A DNA stretch of 64,000 nt, taken from contig JARGXX010000068.1 of the NCBI GenBank assembly GCA_030374765.1, positions 3,534,001-3,598,000 on the forward strand, in the 5' to 3' direction. The translations under genes and the position numbers were made by a program. The stretch comes from Agarophyton chilense. Taxonomy: Eukaryota > Rhodophyta > Florideophyceae > Gracilariales > Gracilariaceae. Position 1 is the stretch's first letter; every line of letters begins with the position of its first letter. This document shows positions 43,420-52,889 of this stretch, one piece after another. The notes under the pieces are model-generated. The model saw only the letters and a program-made list of their open reading frames with translations, made no database searches and was not told the origin of the DNA.

Positions 43420-45081
43420 TTAATCAACTTCGTCTGCAAGGCTGCTCGTGAAACCGTCCATATTGTTAAGACCCTTATCTGCCGCAGAAGAATCATTCCC
43501 AGATGGCGGCACATCCGCCTTAGCAGTTGCAGGTTTGGAATCGGCACCAGAATTGGCACCAGTACCAGCGCGCGGAGCGTCGCCCATCATACCGGAAATC
43601 ACAGCTTGCACCACCGGACCGACGTCCGGGTCACTGATATATTTGAGAACATTTGACATCGCCTTATCAGGACTAGAGCCCTGTAATTCCTTAAATATCG
43701 TCATTAACTTCTCTCTCACCTCTGGCTTCCCCAGTTTTTCCCTCACATCCTTTGACAGATTAAGCCCGCTTAGCAGTCCATCTAGACCAGGCGTCCCTTC
43801 AGGCGTACCTCCAGGCGTCCCACCAGGCATCCCTCGAGGCATCTGTTCTTGACTAGGCTTAAACTCCTTTTCCGCTGTCTCGCTAGCCTTTTCTTCTTCA
43901 TACCTCTCAACGGCTTCCCGCCTCCTTCTCTCCCTCTCCTTCCTTTCCTTCAAGGCAGCTCGATCTCTTCTCTTTGCATCCCTCTTCAACCTCAGCTCCC
44001 GAATCTGATTCCATCTCATTTCAACTTCAGTCTCAGCTCGTCCTGCTTCTTCATCAAAATCTAACGCGTTTCCTTTTTGCAAATCCTTCGCGGCAAGCTC
44101 CCATTCTCCTATCAAGGCATACGCCTGGCCTCTTATTTTGAGAGCTTTTGCAGAACTTTCGTTTTCTTTGAGCGCTGTTTCACAATCACGAATCGCGGCT
44201 AACGGGCGCTTCAAGTGCAGCAGTACCTCTGCCCTTTTCGCCAAGGCCAGAGTCGAAGGCTTCAATCTCATGAGCTCATTGTACTTCTCCAACGCAGTAT
44301 CCCAGTCTTCAGAGGCTGCCAGTTGGGCAGCTACTTGTTTGAGTTCTATCATACTGCTCGTATCAGCTTCAGAGAGTTCAGCGTGCACATCGCCTAATGG
44401 CAATGCTTTCGGATTTACATCACGCTCTTCTATCGGCAAAACCCCCGCATCTCTATTAAACTCATCAATTAAAGACTTTTCTTCAAGGATGGCTTTTTCG
44501 TCATCCTCATCAATATCGACCTCTTTCCCCAAATCAGGCTGAGTACTCCCTTGCTTTGTATCTTCCTCGCATTGATTAGTGCTTTCTTTCTGGTTTGCGT
44601 CAACACTGCTTTCTGCTGCCTTCTTGATCATATTCTCGAGTTTCTTCGGGTCGGCACCCACACAAGAATCGATCTCTGTGCCGTTCTTAAACATACGGAA
44701 CGTTGGCATTGCAGAAATATTCATGTTTCTAGCCAAATCCATTGCTTGATCCACATCAAATCTGGAGAATATCACACGCCCTTGATATTCTTCTGCCAGG
44801 CGATCGTAAGTTGGCGAGATAGCTTTGCACGGTCCACACCATGTGGCAAAGGCATCCACTACAACCGGAATGCTAGATGCCTTGGAAAGTAGAGCGTTCC
44901 ATGATGGCAAACCATCCACTGTGTGAACCACAACAGGCTTCAGGTCAGCTGGTGGCATTTCGGCTCCTAGGGAAACAAGGAACGATCGAAGAAAATCTAG
45001 ACGAGAGTCGTGTAATTCCGAGGGGTTTTGGCGTAGATAGGAAACAAGGCGTTCGGCACCATGGATTGCTGAATCCTCCAT
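43420..45081 (-). CDS. Hip-like cochaperone with thioredoxin, TPR and STI1-type domains
   Basis: The intact intronless protein has 553 residues. Residues 1-40 resemble the Hip N-terminal dimerisation segment (LDFLRSFLVSLGAEMP). Residues about 50-155 are a thioredoxin fold with the active site WCGPC at 81-85 and the cis-Pro region SAMPTF at about 123-128. An acidic linker (about 160-245) is followed by TPR repeats at about 248-345, a charged helix (352-400), a Gly-Met-Pro / Gly-Thr-Pro repeat (416-431) and an STI1/DP-type helical module (about 440-500). This combination resembles plant TDX and animal Hip (ST13), which bind Hsp70 through TPRs; a thioredoxin domain adds disulfide reductase or holdase activity. 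The order (thioredoxin before TPR) differs from plant TDX. Probably cytosolic: no signal peptide. Confidence 0.85.
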   Translation of the reverse strand: MEDSAIHGAERLVSYLRQNPSELHDSRLDFLRSFLVSLGAEMPPADLKPVVVHTVDGLPSWNALLSKASSIPVVVDAFATWCGPCKAISPTYDRLAEEYQGRVIFSRFDVDQAMDLARNMNISAMPTFRMFKNGTEIDSCVGADPKKLENMIKKAAESSVDANQKESTNQCEEDTKQGSTQPDLGKEVDIDEDDEKAILEEKSLIDEFNRDAGVLPIEERDVNPKALPLGDVHAELSEADTSSMIELKQVAAQLAASEDWDTALEKYNELMRLKPSTLALAKRAEVLLHLKRPLAAIRDCETALKENESSAKALKIRGQAYALIGEWELAAKDLQKGNALDFDEEAGRAETEVEMRWNQIRELRLKRDAKRRDRAALKERKERERRRREAVERYEEEKASETAEKEFKPSQEQMPRGMPGGTPGGTPEGTPGLDGLLSGLNLSKDVREKLGKPEVREKLMTIFKELQGSSPDKAMSNVLKYISDPDVGPVVQAVISGMMGDAPRAGTGANSGADSKPATAKADVPPSGNDSSAADKGLNNMDGFTSSLADEVD

Positions 45082-45635
45082 GCTTCGATCAGTCGTTAAA
45101 ATCGGTGTTTGTCAAAGCGCTAAGTTGAGGAGCAAGAGAGATAGCTCTAGTGCAGCGGAGAAGTGCGACGAAGAAGGCGAAATCGTCAGGCCTAGCGGGT
45201 TCGTTGAACGTCGTGGTCAGGGGATCTCTGACTCGTGTGCCTTTTCGAATGACGAGATTGTACACAAAAAAAACGCTCGAGATGTTTCCAGATATTTCTT
45301 CAGATTCCAATTGGACGAATCTTCGAAACTTTCCCCGCAAAATATGTTCAAACTTTTTCTCGTGCTCAATAATAATTGAAATAATGCTTGTTGGGAAATT
45401 GGGCTCCGAACAAAAAAGGAGAACCCGATATACTACGATACGTTAATTAACAACTACGACGATTACCATAGGCTCTAGTATTCTATCAGTCAGTGTGAAG
45501 GGAAGCCTCGAGTAGATAAGCTTCTCTTCATTCACACCTGACGGTCAATGCTGCATGAATTAATTTTGACGCCAAAAGCCGTAAAAAAAGAATCGCAGAA
45601 CTTTTAAAATCGCGACTGCAAAGACGACGTGAAGA
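45082..45635. other. intergenic between two minus-strand genes
   Basis: It should contain the promoter of the thioredoxin/TPR gene and the 3' end of the coiled-coil gene. Short ORFs on both strands look like chance. A short inverted repeat around 45490-45545 (GTGTGAAGGGAAG ... CTTCATTCACAC) may be a stem-loop. Confidence 0.35.
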
Positions 45636-48600
45636 TCAGGCTCCAAAGTCCAAACTCCTTCGAGCAAGGTGTGTCTTCGGCATCATGGGTGGCCTTGAGT
45701 TTCCATCTCTAGGCGACAATGGTGGCCGAAGGCTGTGCGCCCGGGGCCTCTTCATCGCAGGCGATAATCCTTTTGTGCTGGGTGACACCTGACGTTTGGT
45801 TTCAACTTCCAGCTTCTTAGCAATAACCGCGTGCTTTTTCTTCTCATGCTGTAACAACATCTCTGCCCTGCGTGCTCTGCGTTGCAGCCTGACAACCTTG
45901 AGTAACAGCTTTTCATGAACCCTTTGTAGTTCACTTAATTCCGCATGACTATCCTGTGACTCAGTTATTGATGATCTTAGTTCTTCTTTTTCGTTCTCCA
46001 AACGCACGCATTTCTCACGGGTTTCCTGTAAGTGAATCTCAAAGTTCACCACTTCGGCCTCTTTGCTTTTAAGACGCATGCCACATTCTGCGGCCTCCTG
46101 TCGGTACATCTCAATTTTTTGTTGCAGGTGTTCGGCCTCTTCCCTGCGGAGGCTAACCATTTCATCCATCTTCGACTTCACAAGCTCAAGATGTTTAACT
46201 GTTTTCTCTTGCTCAGTCCTGAGCTGTTCAATGATCCCATCACGTTCAAGAACCGTCTCTTTGCCCTGGTGCAGCTTTTCCTTCGCTTCTTCGAGTTCGC
46301 GAGAAGTGAGCTCACTGGCAGCAATGGCAGATGCATTTGCACTCGCCCATTCCTCATTCTTCGATTTCAATACCTTCGATAGGCGCTCAACTTCTTCCTC
46401 GCGACACTGAACACGCTCTCGGAGCGATGGAATGACATCCGAGTTCAATATCTCAACCTCTGCCAGCCGTTTGCTCGCAAGATCTTTGTATTCAACTGAA
46501 CACTTCTCCAAATCTCTGAATTTCTGTTCCGTATCATGTAGTCTCTGTGAGATGCTTGACATTTCGCCCCTAAGATCACTCTTTACAGCCAGAAGACGGT
46601 CAATTTCTTGATGGCAGTTCCTAATTTCATCTTCCAAGGAACGTGCACGGGCCGCGTTGAGTTGTCGAAGTTCCGCCAAGCTTTTCGCGGAACCAACCTC
46701 GGAATCCTTCAAGTCTCTTTCAAGTTCTAAGTTCTTCTCTTCTGCCTCATGAAGCTTGGCCATTAATGTGCTTTGATCACCACGGGAACGCGTTTGGGAC
46801 TCAATTAAAAACGTCTGGGATTGAGAAAGCTTTTGTCGTAGAGTTTGGATGGATTCAGATCCCCGATCATATTTTTCACAAACTTCCTGTATCTCCCTAT
46901 CCTTCGCATTCAAGACATTCAGGAATTCTTGTAGTTTCAATTCCTTCGCATTTAATGACTGACGACTTTGTTCTAACTCGATTTCAAGCTCTTCTTTTTC
47001 TCTGGCGGACAACTGTTGTCCTTCGATTGCTGCATTAAGCTTCTCCTGAAGATCACCCAGCGCCGCTGTTTGATGTGAAGCCATTCTTCTCAGATCATCT
47101 CTTTCCGTAGCCAGAACAGCAGTTTGCAAACTTAGTTTTTCTTCAAGCGAAGAAATCTCAGATTGTAGTTGGTTGATTTTGGTCTCAGCCTCATCTGATG
47201 CGTTTTGGAATCTCTCCGCGAACTCTTCTTGTATACCAGCTTGTAATGACGCCTTCTCTTCTTCAAGAAATACTGCACTGTTTCTAATATCTAACTCCAA
47301 ATTAGAAATCTTCTCTACTAGTTCTGTTTGCTTCGATAATCTGATTTCCATTTCGACGTCCTTCGCTTTCAAATTTCTTTCCAGGCTACTAATAGTTTCG
47401 GTTTGTGTTGTGTTCATCGTACGCATCTTCTCCAGCTCTCCCTCCATTCGCAATATAGATTCTCTAAGTGAATTGTTCAGTTTGGTTTTCAATTGAAGCG
47501 ACTCCTCGAGCTCCTCAACTTTGGCAGCCGCTTCGTTGCGTTGGAAGCTCAACTGTTCGAATTGTTCTTGAGATTGCCGTGCTTGCGCCTCGAGTGCCAA
47601 CTTGTCCTCTGATAATAATCGAAGCGAAGCCTGAAGTTCACGGTTTTGCGCAGCTGAAATCTCTGTTTTCGAAGATTGAATATCAAGATCCTCTTGAGCT
47701 TTCTTCAGGGTTTCATTGCTCTCACGAAGAGCTTCTTTTAAGGCGTCAAACCCTTTCGAAGACTCAGACAAATTCAATTCAAGAATGCTCTTAGACTCAG
47801 TCAAATTCTTCACCTCTATCTTCAAAGTTTCCAGTTTTTTGACGAGCTGTTCGCGAGAAGCTATCGCATTCGCATGCAGAGAAGTCTTCTCTTTTAGAGC
47901 CAAAGACAAAGTCAGAATATTTTCGTTTGTCTCTTTGGCTTTGGTCTCCAATTGATCATTCATAATCTCAATCGAAGATTTTGCCGCAAGTAGTGATACG
48001 CGTTCAGTTCCCAAATTGTCACATTTGCTTTGTAGTTGAGAGTGAGCAAATCTTACGGCTTCAACAGAAGCCTGAGCCTCCTCCACTGCCTTGGCTTTTT
48101 CCTTTAACATCTCCCCTAATTTAGCGTTTTCAATCACGAGCATTTCACTTCGCAGGTTTACATTCTTCAGCTTTTCGGAATGTTCTTGATGCATCTCGGA
48201 TATTTGCGCTTCGAGACTTTCTTTCACTTCTAAACACCGGAAAAGTTCATCGACTCTCGTTTCAGCACTTTTCCTTGAATCGCGAAGTTGCTCGCATTCA
48301 TCTTCCTTCCGCCTTAATTCTTCTGCGAGAGATGTCAGAGTCACCTCTGCAGCCTCTTCTTGATCCTGAAGACGTTTCTCAGATTCTTCGGACACAACCT
48401 TATATCCAATTGCAACCCTCTCTAACTCGTTCAACTTCTTCGACAAGATTTGAATCTTGGCGTTCTTATCATTCTCTGCCCTTAGTACTTCAGCAAGAAC
48501 TTTTTCCAATTTTTCTTTTTCAGATTCTACGCAAGAAATCATGTTCTTCAAATTGCCTTCGCGAGCTTCAAGCTCTTCCACCTCCGATAGAAGGTGAGTT

Positions 48601-50999
48601 GTGTTTTGCAAGCGTTTCTCGATGTAAACTATCAGAGTATTCGCGATAACTTGCAACTCCGAAACAGACTTGTTTCCTCCAATTTCAACTGAGAGTGCTT
48701 CTTCGTTGCCGGGGCATGATACATAAACCTTCTTTATTCTTTGCGTAATTCTTCGAAGAAGAGTTGCGCACATATCTCTTTCAGATTTGGCGCCGGAAAT
48801 GTCCCTTCGACACTGAGCGATTTCTTTCTTGTGAACGTCGGTTTGAATCTGAACAACCTTTTTGCTGGTTCTACTTGCCTCCTCTATAAGTCCATCAGAT
48901 TCTCTGAGCTTGTTCTCGAGCAATGTTACTTTAGCAGAGAGGTCCTTTGCTTCGTGTTGAAGCTTCTCCTCGTTCTTCTGAAGAGAAGCCAGCGCTGTGT
49001 CCCTCACGGATATTGCATTTCGTGCAGTATTAAGTTCTTCATTCAACTGTTCACGCTGTTTGACAGTACTTTCAAATCGAGTCTTCATCGAAGCAAGCTC
49101 ACTCCCCAATCTTCCACGGCACTCTTCGAGTCCCTTGAGCTCTAGTAATGCCTTTTCTCGAGTTTCAGATAGAGATGACTGCAATTTCTCATACTCCTTC
49201 TCAAAGGCAGCAGTTGTGCTCGACAGGTTTTCTCTATGCTCTTGAAGTTGCAACTTCAACTGTGAAATGAAAGAGTCCTTTTCTACCAATGTATCCTCAA
49301 ACCGCTTCAGCTCAACGCTATGACGAGAGCTCTGATTAGTACTGCGTTGTTCACATTCGATAAGTTCTTTTTTAGCCTCAGCTAAAAGGTTTTGGTTTTC
49401 TCTGAGCTGTGCCTGATGCTTTTCACAAGTCTTTTCGAACAAACACAGTTCTCCCCGCAGCTTCTCTTTTTCTCCCTGCAATCTATTAAATGCAATCAAA
49501 TTCTGCTCTAATGCGGATTTCATCTGGAGGAATTCTTCTTCTGTTGGTCTTCTTCTCATTTGATCTTCGACCATCCGCAGCTTGGCACAAAGTTCAGTCT
49601 TTTCCAGATGAGAAGCACTCTCATGAGCTTCAAACTGTGATTTCATAGCCATCATTTGTTCACGGACTTGACTGAGTTGCTGTTCCAAAGTTTGAATCAA
49701 TGAGTCTTTATCTCTGATCACTGCGTCCTGCTGTTCCGATATCTGCTTTGACGCATCGGCGTCTTGTTGAACACTAGTCAGTTCAGATCTGACATTTTCC
49801 AGACTCGTGCGTTTCTCCTCGAGCTCAGCTACGACATTTTGGTACTTTTCTGGATCTGGTCGCCCAGAAACGAGAGCCTTCGCCTCTTCCAGCTGTGTCA
49901 AGAGTTCGATTCGTTCGTCTCGGAATGCTCGGTTGCTCTTCTCGTGTTCATCCTTGATTGAGCTCGACTGGGATTGCGCTTTTGCAAGAAGCTGCTTTGA
50001 CTTCTCAATGGTTTCCTGCTGTTCTTCAATCCGCTTGTCTTTCTCATTTCTTGTATGCCTCAATGACTCTGCCTCATTTTTCAGCTGGGACATTTCCAGA
50101 CGGAGACGCTCTAAAGCAGCGGACGACTTTTGAACCTGAGAATTCGTTTCCTTCCTGAGCTCCATTTCCGTATTAAACCTCTCGTCGAGGGATTCAGTCT
50201 GGGCTCGAAGCTGATTGCACTCCTGATGGGCGGCATTTAAGTCGTTAGTCATACCCAGCAAATCCGCTTGAAGTGATTTATAATCTTGAACAGAGGGGCG
50301 ACTGTTAAGCTCAATCAAGGTATGTTCCAGTTTCACTTTCAGTTCTCTCTGTTGCTCAGTAGCTATCGAAATTTGGTCTTGATGGTCTGCCTTAAGCTCT
50401 TCGAATTGGTCATCCCTCTCAACAAAAATAGCTTCAAAATGACGGGTTTCGTCTTTTGACTGTGAAATCATGCCCGACAGTTGGTTTTCGTACTGACTCA
50501 GCTGCTTTTCGCAATCTAGAAGTTGCTGACGAGCCTCGAGCAGCAGGGCACCCTTCTGCTTCAATTCAGCGGATTTCTTATCATCCATCTCGGCGACTTT
50601 GTCCGACTGCTTTGAAAGACCTTTGAGCTCTTCAATCTTTTCTCTCAACGCATTTTCCAATAGTTGAAATTGTGTTTGCGAGGGTGCCTGCTCAAGTTTA
50701 GAGCGTAATTGAGCGTTAGATTGCTTGAGTTCACTAAGTTCGGACTGATGTTGCCGCTTCAAGGCGGCATTGAACTTTTGAGATTGAACGTGCTGTTGCT
50801 CTCGTTGGAGCTGAAAAGCAGCAACTCTGGCTCGAAGAGCTTCTATGTCACCCTCGGAGCTCAGCAAAAGCGTTTCAAGCTCGGTTTCCTTGCGAGTGGC
50901 CTTCTCCAGACGCCGCTTATGCTTGGCGAGGTCGGATCGCAGCTTCTCGACGGTGTGTAGTAAATGTTCCCTCTCACTTTGCGGCGGCGGCGGCGGCAT
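45636..50999 (-). CDS. giant coiled-coil protein (about 1787 residues)
   Basis: I place the start at ATG 50999 (MPPPPPQSEREHLL). The frame is open 30 codons further upstream, but that part crosses a 10-bp tandem repeat and looks untranslated. From about residue 10 to 1730 the protein is almost continuous heptad-patterned helix rich in Glu, Lys, Gln, Leu and Ser, with no globular domain or membrane segment. The C-terminal about 60 residues are basic and Ser/Pro-rich (SPAMKRPRAHSLRPPLSPR) with SP sites that suit mitotic kinases. Such proteins act as rod-like tethers at nuclear pores, Golgi, centrosomes or spindles, and sequence alone does not tell which. Nothing indicates a motor domain. The thioredoxin/TPR gene lies 554 bases downstream on the same strand. 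Confidence 0.85.
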   Translation of the reverse strand: MPPPPPQSEREHLLHTVEKLRSDLAKHKRRLEKATRKETELETLLLSSEGDIEALRARVAAFQLQREQQHVQSQKFNAALKRQHQSELSELKQSNAQLRSKLEQAPSQTQFQLLENALREKIEELKGLSKQSDKVAEMDDKKSAELKQKGALLLEARQQLLDCEKQLSQYENQLSGMISQSKDETRHFEAIFVERDDQFEELKADHQDQISIATEQQRELKVKLEHTLIELNSRPSVQDYKSLQADLLGMTNDLNAAHQECNQLRAQTESLDERFNTEMELRKETNSQVQKSSAALERLRLEMSQLKNEAESLRHTRNEKDKRIEEQQETIEKSKQLLAKAQSQSSSIKDEHEKSNRAFRDERIELLTQLEEAKALVSGRPDPEKYQNVVAELEEKRTSLENVRSELTSVQQDADASKQISEQQDAVIRDKDSLIQTLEQQLSQVREQMMAMKSQFEAHESASHLEKTELCAKLRMVEDQMRRRPTEEEFLQMKSALEQNLIAFNRLQGEKEKLRGELCLFEKTCEKHQAQLRENQNLLAEAKKELIECEQRSTNQSSRHSVELKRFEDTLVEKDSFISQLKLQLQEHRENLSSTTAAFEKEYEKLQSSLSETREKALLELKGLEECRGRLGSELASMKTRFESTVKQREQLNEELNTARNAISVRDTALASLQKNEEKLQHEAKDLSAKVTLLENKLRESDGLIEEASRTSKKVVQIQTDVHKKEIAQCRRDISGAKSERDMCATLLRRITQRIKKVYVSCPGNEEALSVEIGGNKSVSELQVIANTLIVYIEKRLQNTTHLLSEVEELEAREGNLKNMISCVESEKEKLEKVLAEVLRAENDKNAKIQILSKKLNELERVAIGYKVVSEESEKRLQDQEEAAEVTLTSLAEELRRKEDECEQLRDSRKSAETRVDELFRCLEVKESLEAQISEMHQEHSEKLKNVNLRSEMLVIENAKLGEMLKEKAKAVEEAQASVEAVRFAHSQLQSKCDNLGTERVSLLAAKSSIEIMNDQLETKAKETNENILTLSLALKEKTSLHANAIASREQLVKKLETLKIEVKNLTESKSILELNLSESSKGFDALKEALRESNETLKKAQEDLDIQSSKTEISAAQNRELQASLRLLSEDKLALEAQARQSQEQFEQLSFQRNEAAAKVEELEESLQLKTKLNNSLRESILRMEGELEKMRTMNTTQTETISSLERNLKAKDVEMEIRLSKQTELVEKISNLELDIRNSAVFLEEEKASLQAGIQEEFAERFQNASDEAETKINQLQSEISSLEEKLSLQTAVLATERDDLRRMASHQTAALGDLQEKLNAAIEGQQLSAREKEELEIELEQSRQSLNAKELKLQEFLNVLNAKDREIQEVCEKYDRGSESIQTLRQKLSQSQTFLIESQTRSRGDQSTLMAKLHEAEEKNLELERDLKDSEVGSAKSLAELRQLNAARARSLEDEIRNCHQEIDRLLAVKSDLRGEMSSISQRLHDTEQKFRDLEKCSVEYKDLASKRLAEVEILNSDVIPSLRERVQCREEEVERLSKVLKSKNEEWASANASAIAASELTSRELEEAKEKLHQGKETVLERDGIIEQLRTEQEKTVKHLELVKSKMDEMVSLRREEAEHLQQKIEMYRQEAAECGMRLKSKEAEVVNFEIHLQETREKCVRLENEKEELRSSITESQDSHAELSELQRVHEKLLLKVVRLQRRARRAEMLLQHEKKKHAVIAKKLEVETKRQVSPSTKGLSPAMKRPRAHSLRPPLSPRDGNSRPPMMPKTHLARRSLDFGA

Positions 51000-51594
51000 T
51001 GTGACGCAGTAGAACGAGAACTTAGTTTGAAGGAGGAAAGAAAAGAGATGGATGGAGATGGATGGAGATGGATGGAGATGGTCTTTCAAAACAAGCGTGA
51101 TAGAGGTGGACGTACGTTCAGAGGTACTTCACGTTTTGTATTTTGTTGGTGACAGATTGTCTGGCTGCCAGACTCTGGCAGCAAAATGTGCTCGTTTCAA
51201 AGCGATTATCGGTATGAGTACGACGGGGACTTCTGTGAGGACGGCAGAAAGACAGTTGATCTGTACGTGAGATTCAAATGATTTTCAAAAGGGAAGTTTG
51301 AAAATTTAAAACAAATGAAAAGCAAACCGCGGGAGTGTCGCGGCGAGTTGCCTTTGGTAGCCAACAAGGTGGGCGAGCACTCGCGCGCCGTGCGCATTAC
51401 AACAAACCGCGACAGTGAGCAAACGTTTACTCGACACAGCCGTCATAGGCACCGCAATGTGCCCATTATCTTTTTGAAGATCATGATCTTGGGCATGTGA
51501 TGGTTCTCACGTGTTCTGCGCAGACGTTTGGAGTATATTCTAGGCAAAAACTGACTTTACTATAGGGATATCTGGATAAAGCTAAGAGTATGTA
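51000..51594. other. promoter region of the coiled-coil gene
   Basis: Between the coiled-coil start and the end of the QWRF gene, both minus. It carries the 10-bp tandem repeat at 51047-51081. No further ORF is convincing. Confidence 0.4.
51047..51081 (+). repeat. 10-bp tandem repeat (GATGGAGATG, about 3.5 units)
   Basis: Perfect short tandem repeat about 50-80 bases upstream of the chosen start of the coiled-coil gene, in its probable 5' untranslated region. Confidence 0.8.
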
Positions 51595-52425
51595 CTACAT
51601 CAACGACCGATGCTCTCGGAGAAAAGGAACGGAAGCTGTCGTTAGCAACGCGCTCCGCTGCCGCTCACCTGCGAGCCCGGCGCGCAGCACAGCATCAGCC
51701 GCCTCCGAAACGGCGCAGGGTTCTTCAGCAGCCGTCCTCAAAAGTTCGGCCAATAAAGCAGCTACCTTTGAAAGGGAAAACAGCCCTTCTTCTTTGGCGC
51801 GCGCCTCAAACTGTGCCGCCACTTGACAAAAAGCTTCCATACATGCCACTAGTTGCGACTGCGACTCCGAAACAACAACTGTGTCTCGCGCCAGGTGCAC
51901 TACTTGAGCAACCGTTTCCATGCGCAGGCGCTCGAGTCGATTGCAGAGCTGCCTCAACGCCGGGCCCGTTTCAGATGCTAGTTGCTGTCGTGCGCGGATT
52001 GACGCGCATTGCGAAACCACAACTGTCAGTCGTGCATGCGCATGTTGTAGCTGTTCCAATCGTGTTGATAGCGATGTGAGATCGGCGCATGCGTCACGCT
52101 CAAGCTGGCTCATCTCGTGCAGAGCTAGAGAGTTGAGAAAGCGCCACTGAGTCTCCTTCGTATACATGACGCGCAACCAAAATTCATCTCCCTCCCTCAT
52201 TCGCGCGCCGCCGTCATCGGAGGCGGTGGTCTTGATAACGCCCGGCTGTGCGAGCTTTGCAGCAGCGCGCACGGAAAGCGACGAGGAAGGTGGCGCCATT
52301 TCGAGCCCACCAAGGCGCTCGCGCTTGGCTGAGCTATGCTGGATTTCGGGGGGGCGCCACCGGTCGGAGTGGTTGAGGCAGTCGCGCGTGCAGCTACGCC
52401 ACACTTTTGAAATTGAACTCGTCAA
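51595..52425 (-). CDS. QWRF-motif protein, augmin subunit 8-like
   Basis: The frame has 276 codons from ATG 52425; a second ATG at 52299 (MAPPSSSL, 234 residues) begins the better-composed part and may be the true start. After a short basic, Ser-rich N-terminus comes a helical domain from about residue 80 to the end. It opens with FWLRVMYTKETQWRFLNS, which carries the QWRF tetrapeptide (93-96) at the spacing seen in plant QWRF proteins (L-R, then QWRF, then N). Plant QWRF proteins, including AUG8/EDE1, bind microtubules and belong to the augmin (HAUS) complex that nucleates microtubule branches. The rest is helical with Leu, Gln and Arg. Plant relatives have a longer basic N-terminus. Identification rests on this one motif and the helical context. 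Confidence 0.6.
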   Translation of the reverse strand: MTSSISKVWRSCTRDCLNHSDRWRPPEIQHSSAKRERLGGLEMAPPSSSLSVRAAAKLAQPGVIKTTASDDGGARMREGDEFWLRVMYTKETQWRFLNSLALHEMSQLERDACADLTSLSTRLEQLQHAHARLTVVVSQCASIRARQQLASETGPALRQLCNRLERLRMETVAQVVHLARDTVVVSESQSQLVACMEAFCQVAAQFEARAKEEGLFSLSKVAALLAELLRTAAEEPCAVSEAADAVLRAGLAGERQRSALLTTASVPFLREHRSLM

Positions 52426-52889
52426 GAGTCACCCAGCCATCCAACGTGGCCACGCCAATCCGCTCCAGCAAGATTGACTGCGGCCGCTGGCCACGTGAGC
52501 ACCTCGCACCGGCCCTTACGCACGCGCTTGGCTGTTTGTCCCTCAACTCGCAAAAAAAAACCAGAATACTGATTTCGTCGCCGCTCTGCGCAATAACACA
52601 AGAGCTGTTTGTCGACTAAAGCGCGAGCAGGAGCGGCGGGTGCTGGGGAACGCACGCGAGCGGCACGTGTCGACGCGCCGTCTCGTGTTGCCATTGGATT
52701 GACTGATTGCCGCAGCGTTCATCTCTGCCGCAAGCGGCCAGCGCCCTTCAGGGTTCTCCCCCGCATTCCTCTCAGTTTCGGTGCGCTCCGCCGCAACCTC
52801 TCCCGAATCTTTTCTCAATTGCCTTCTTCGTCCCCTTTTTCTGTTTTTTAAACACTCTAACGCCCCTTTGCCTTCCTCCTAGCTGCACC
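52300..52889. promoter_or_regulatory. divergent promoter between QWRF and CHY/RING genes
   Basis: The two genes point away from each other with 465 bases between ATG 52425 and ATG 52890 (591 if the inner QWRF start is used). The stretch is GC-rich around 52480-52760 and pyrimidine-rich (CT-rich) just before the CHY/RING start. No TATA box is evident. Shared regulation is inference. Confidence 0.4.
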
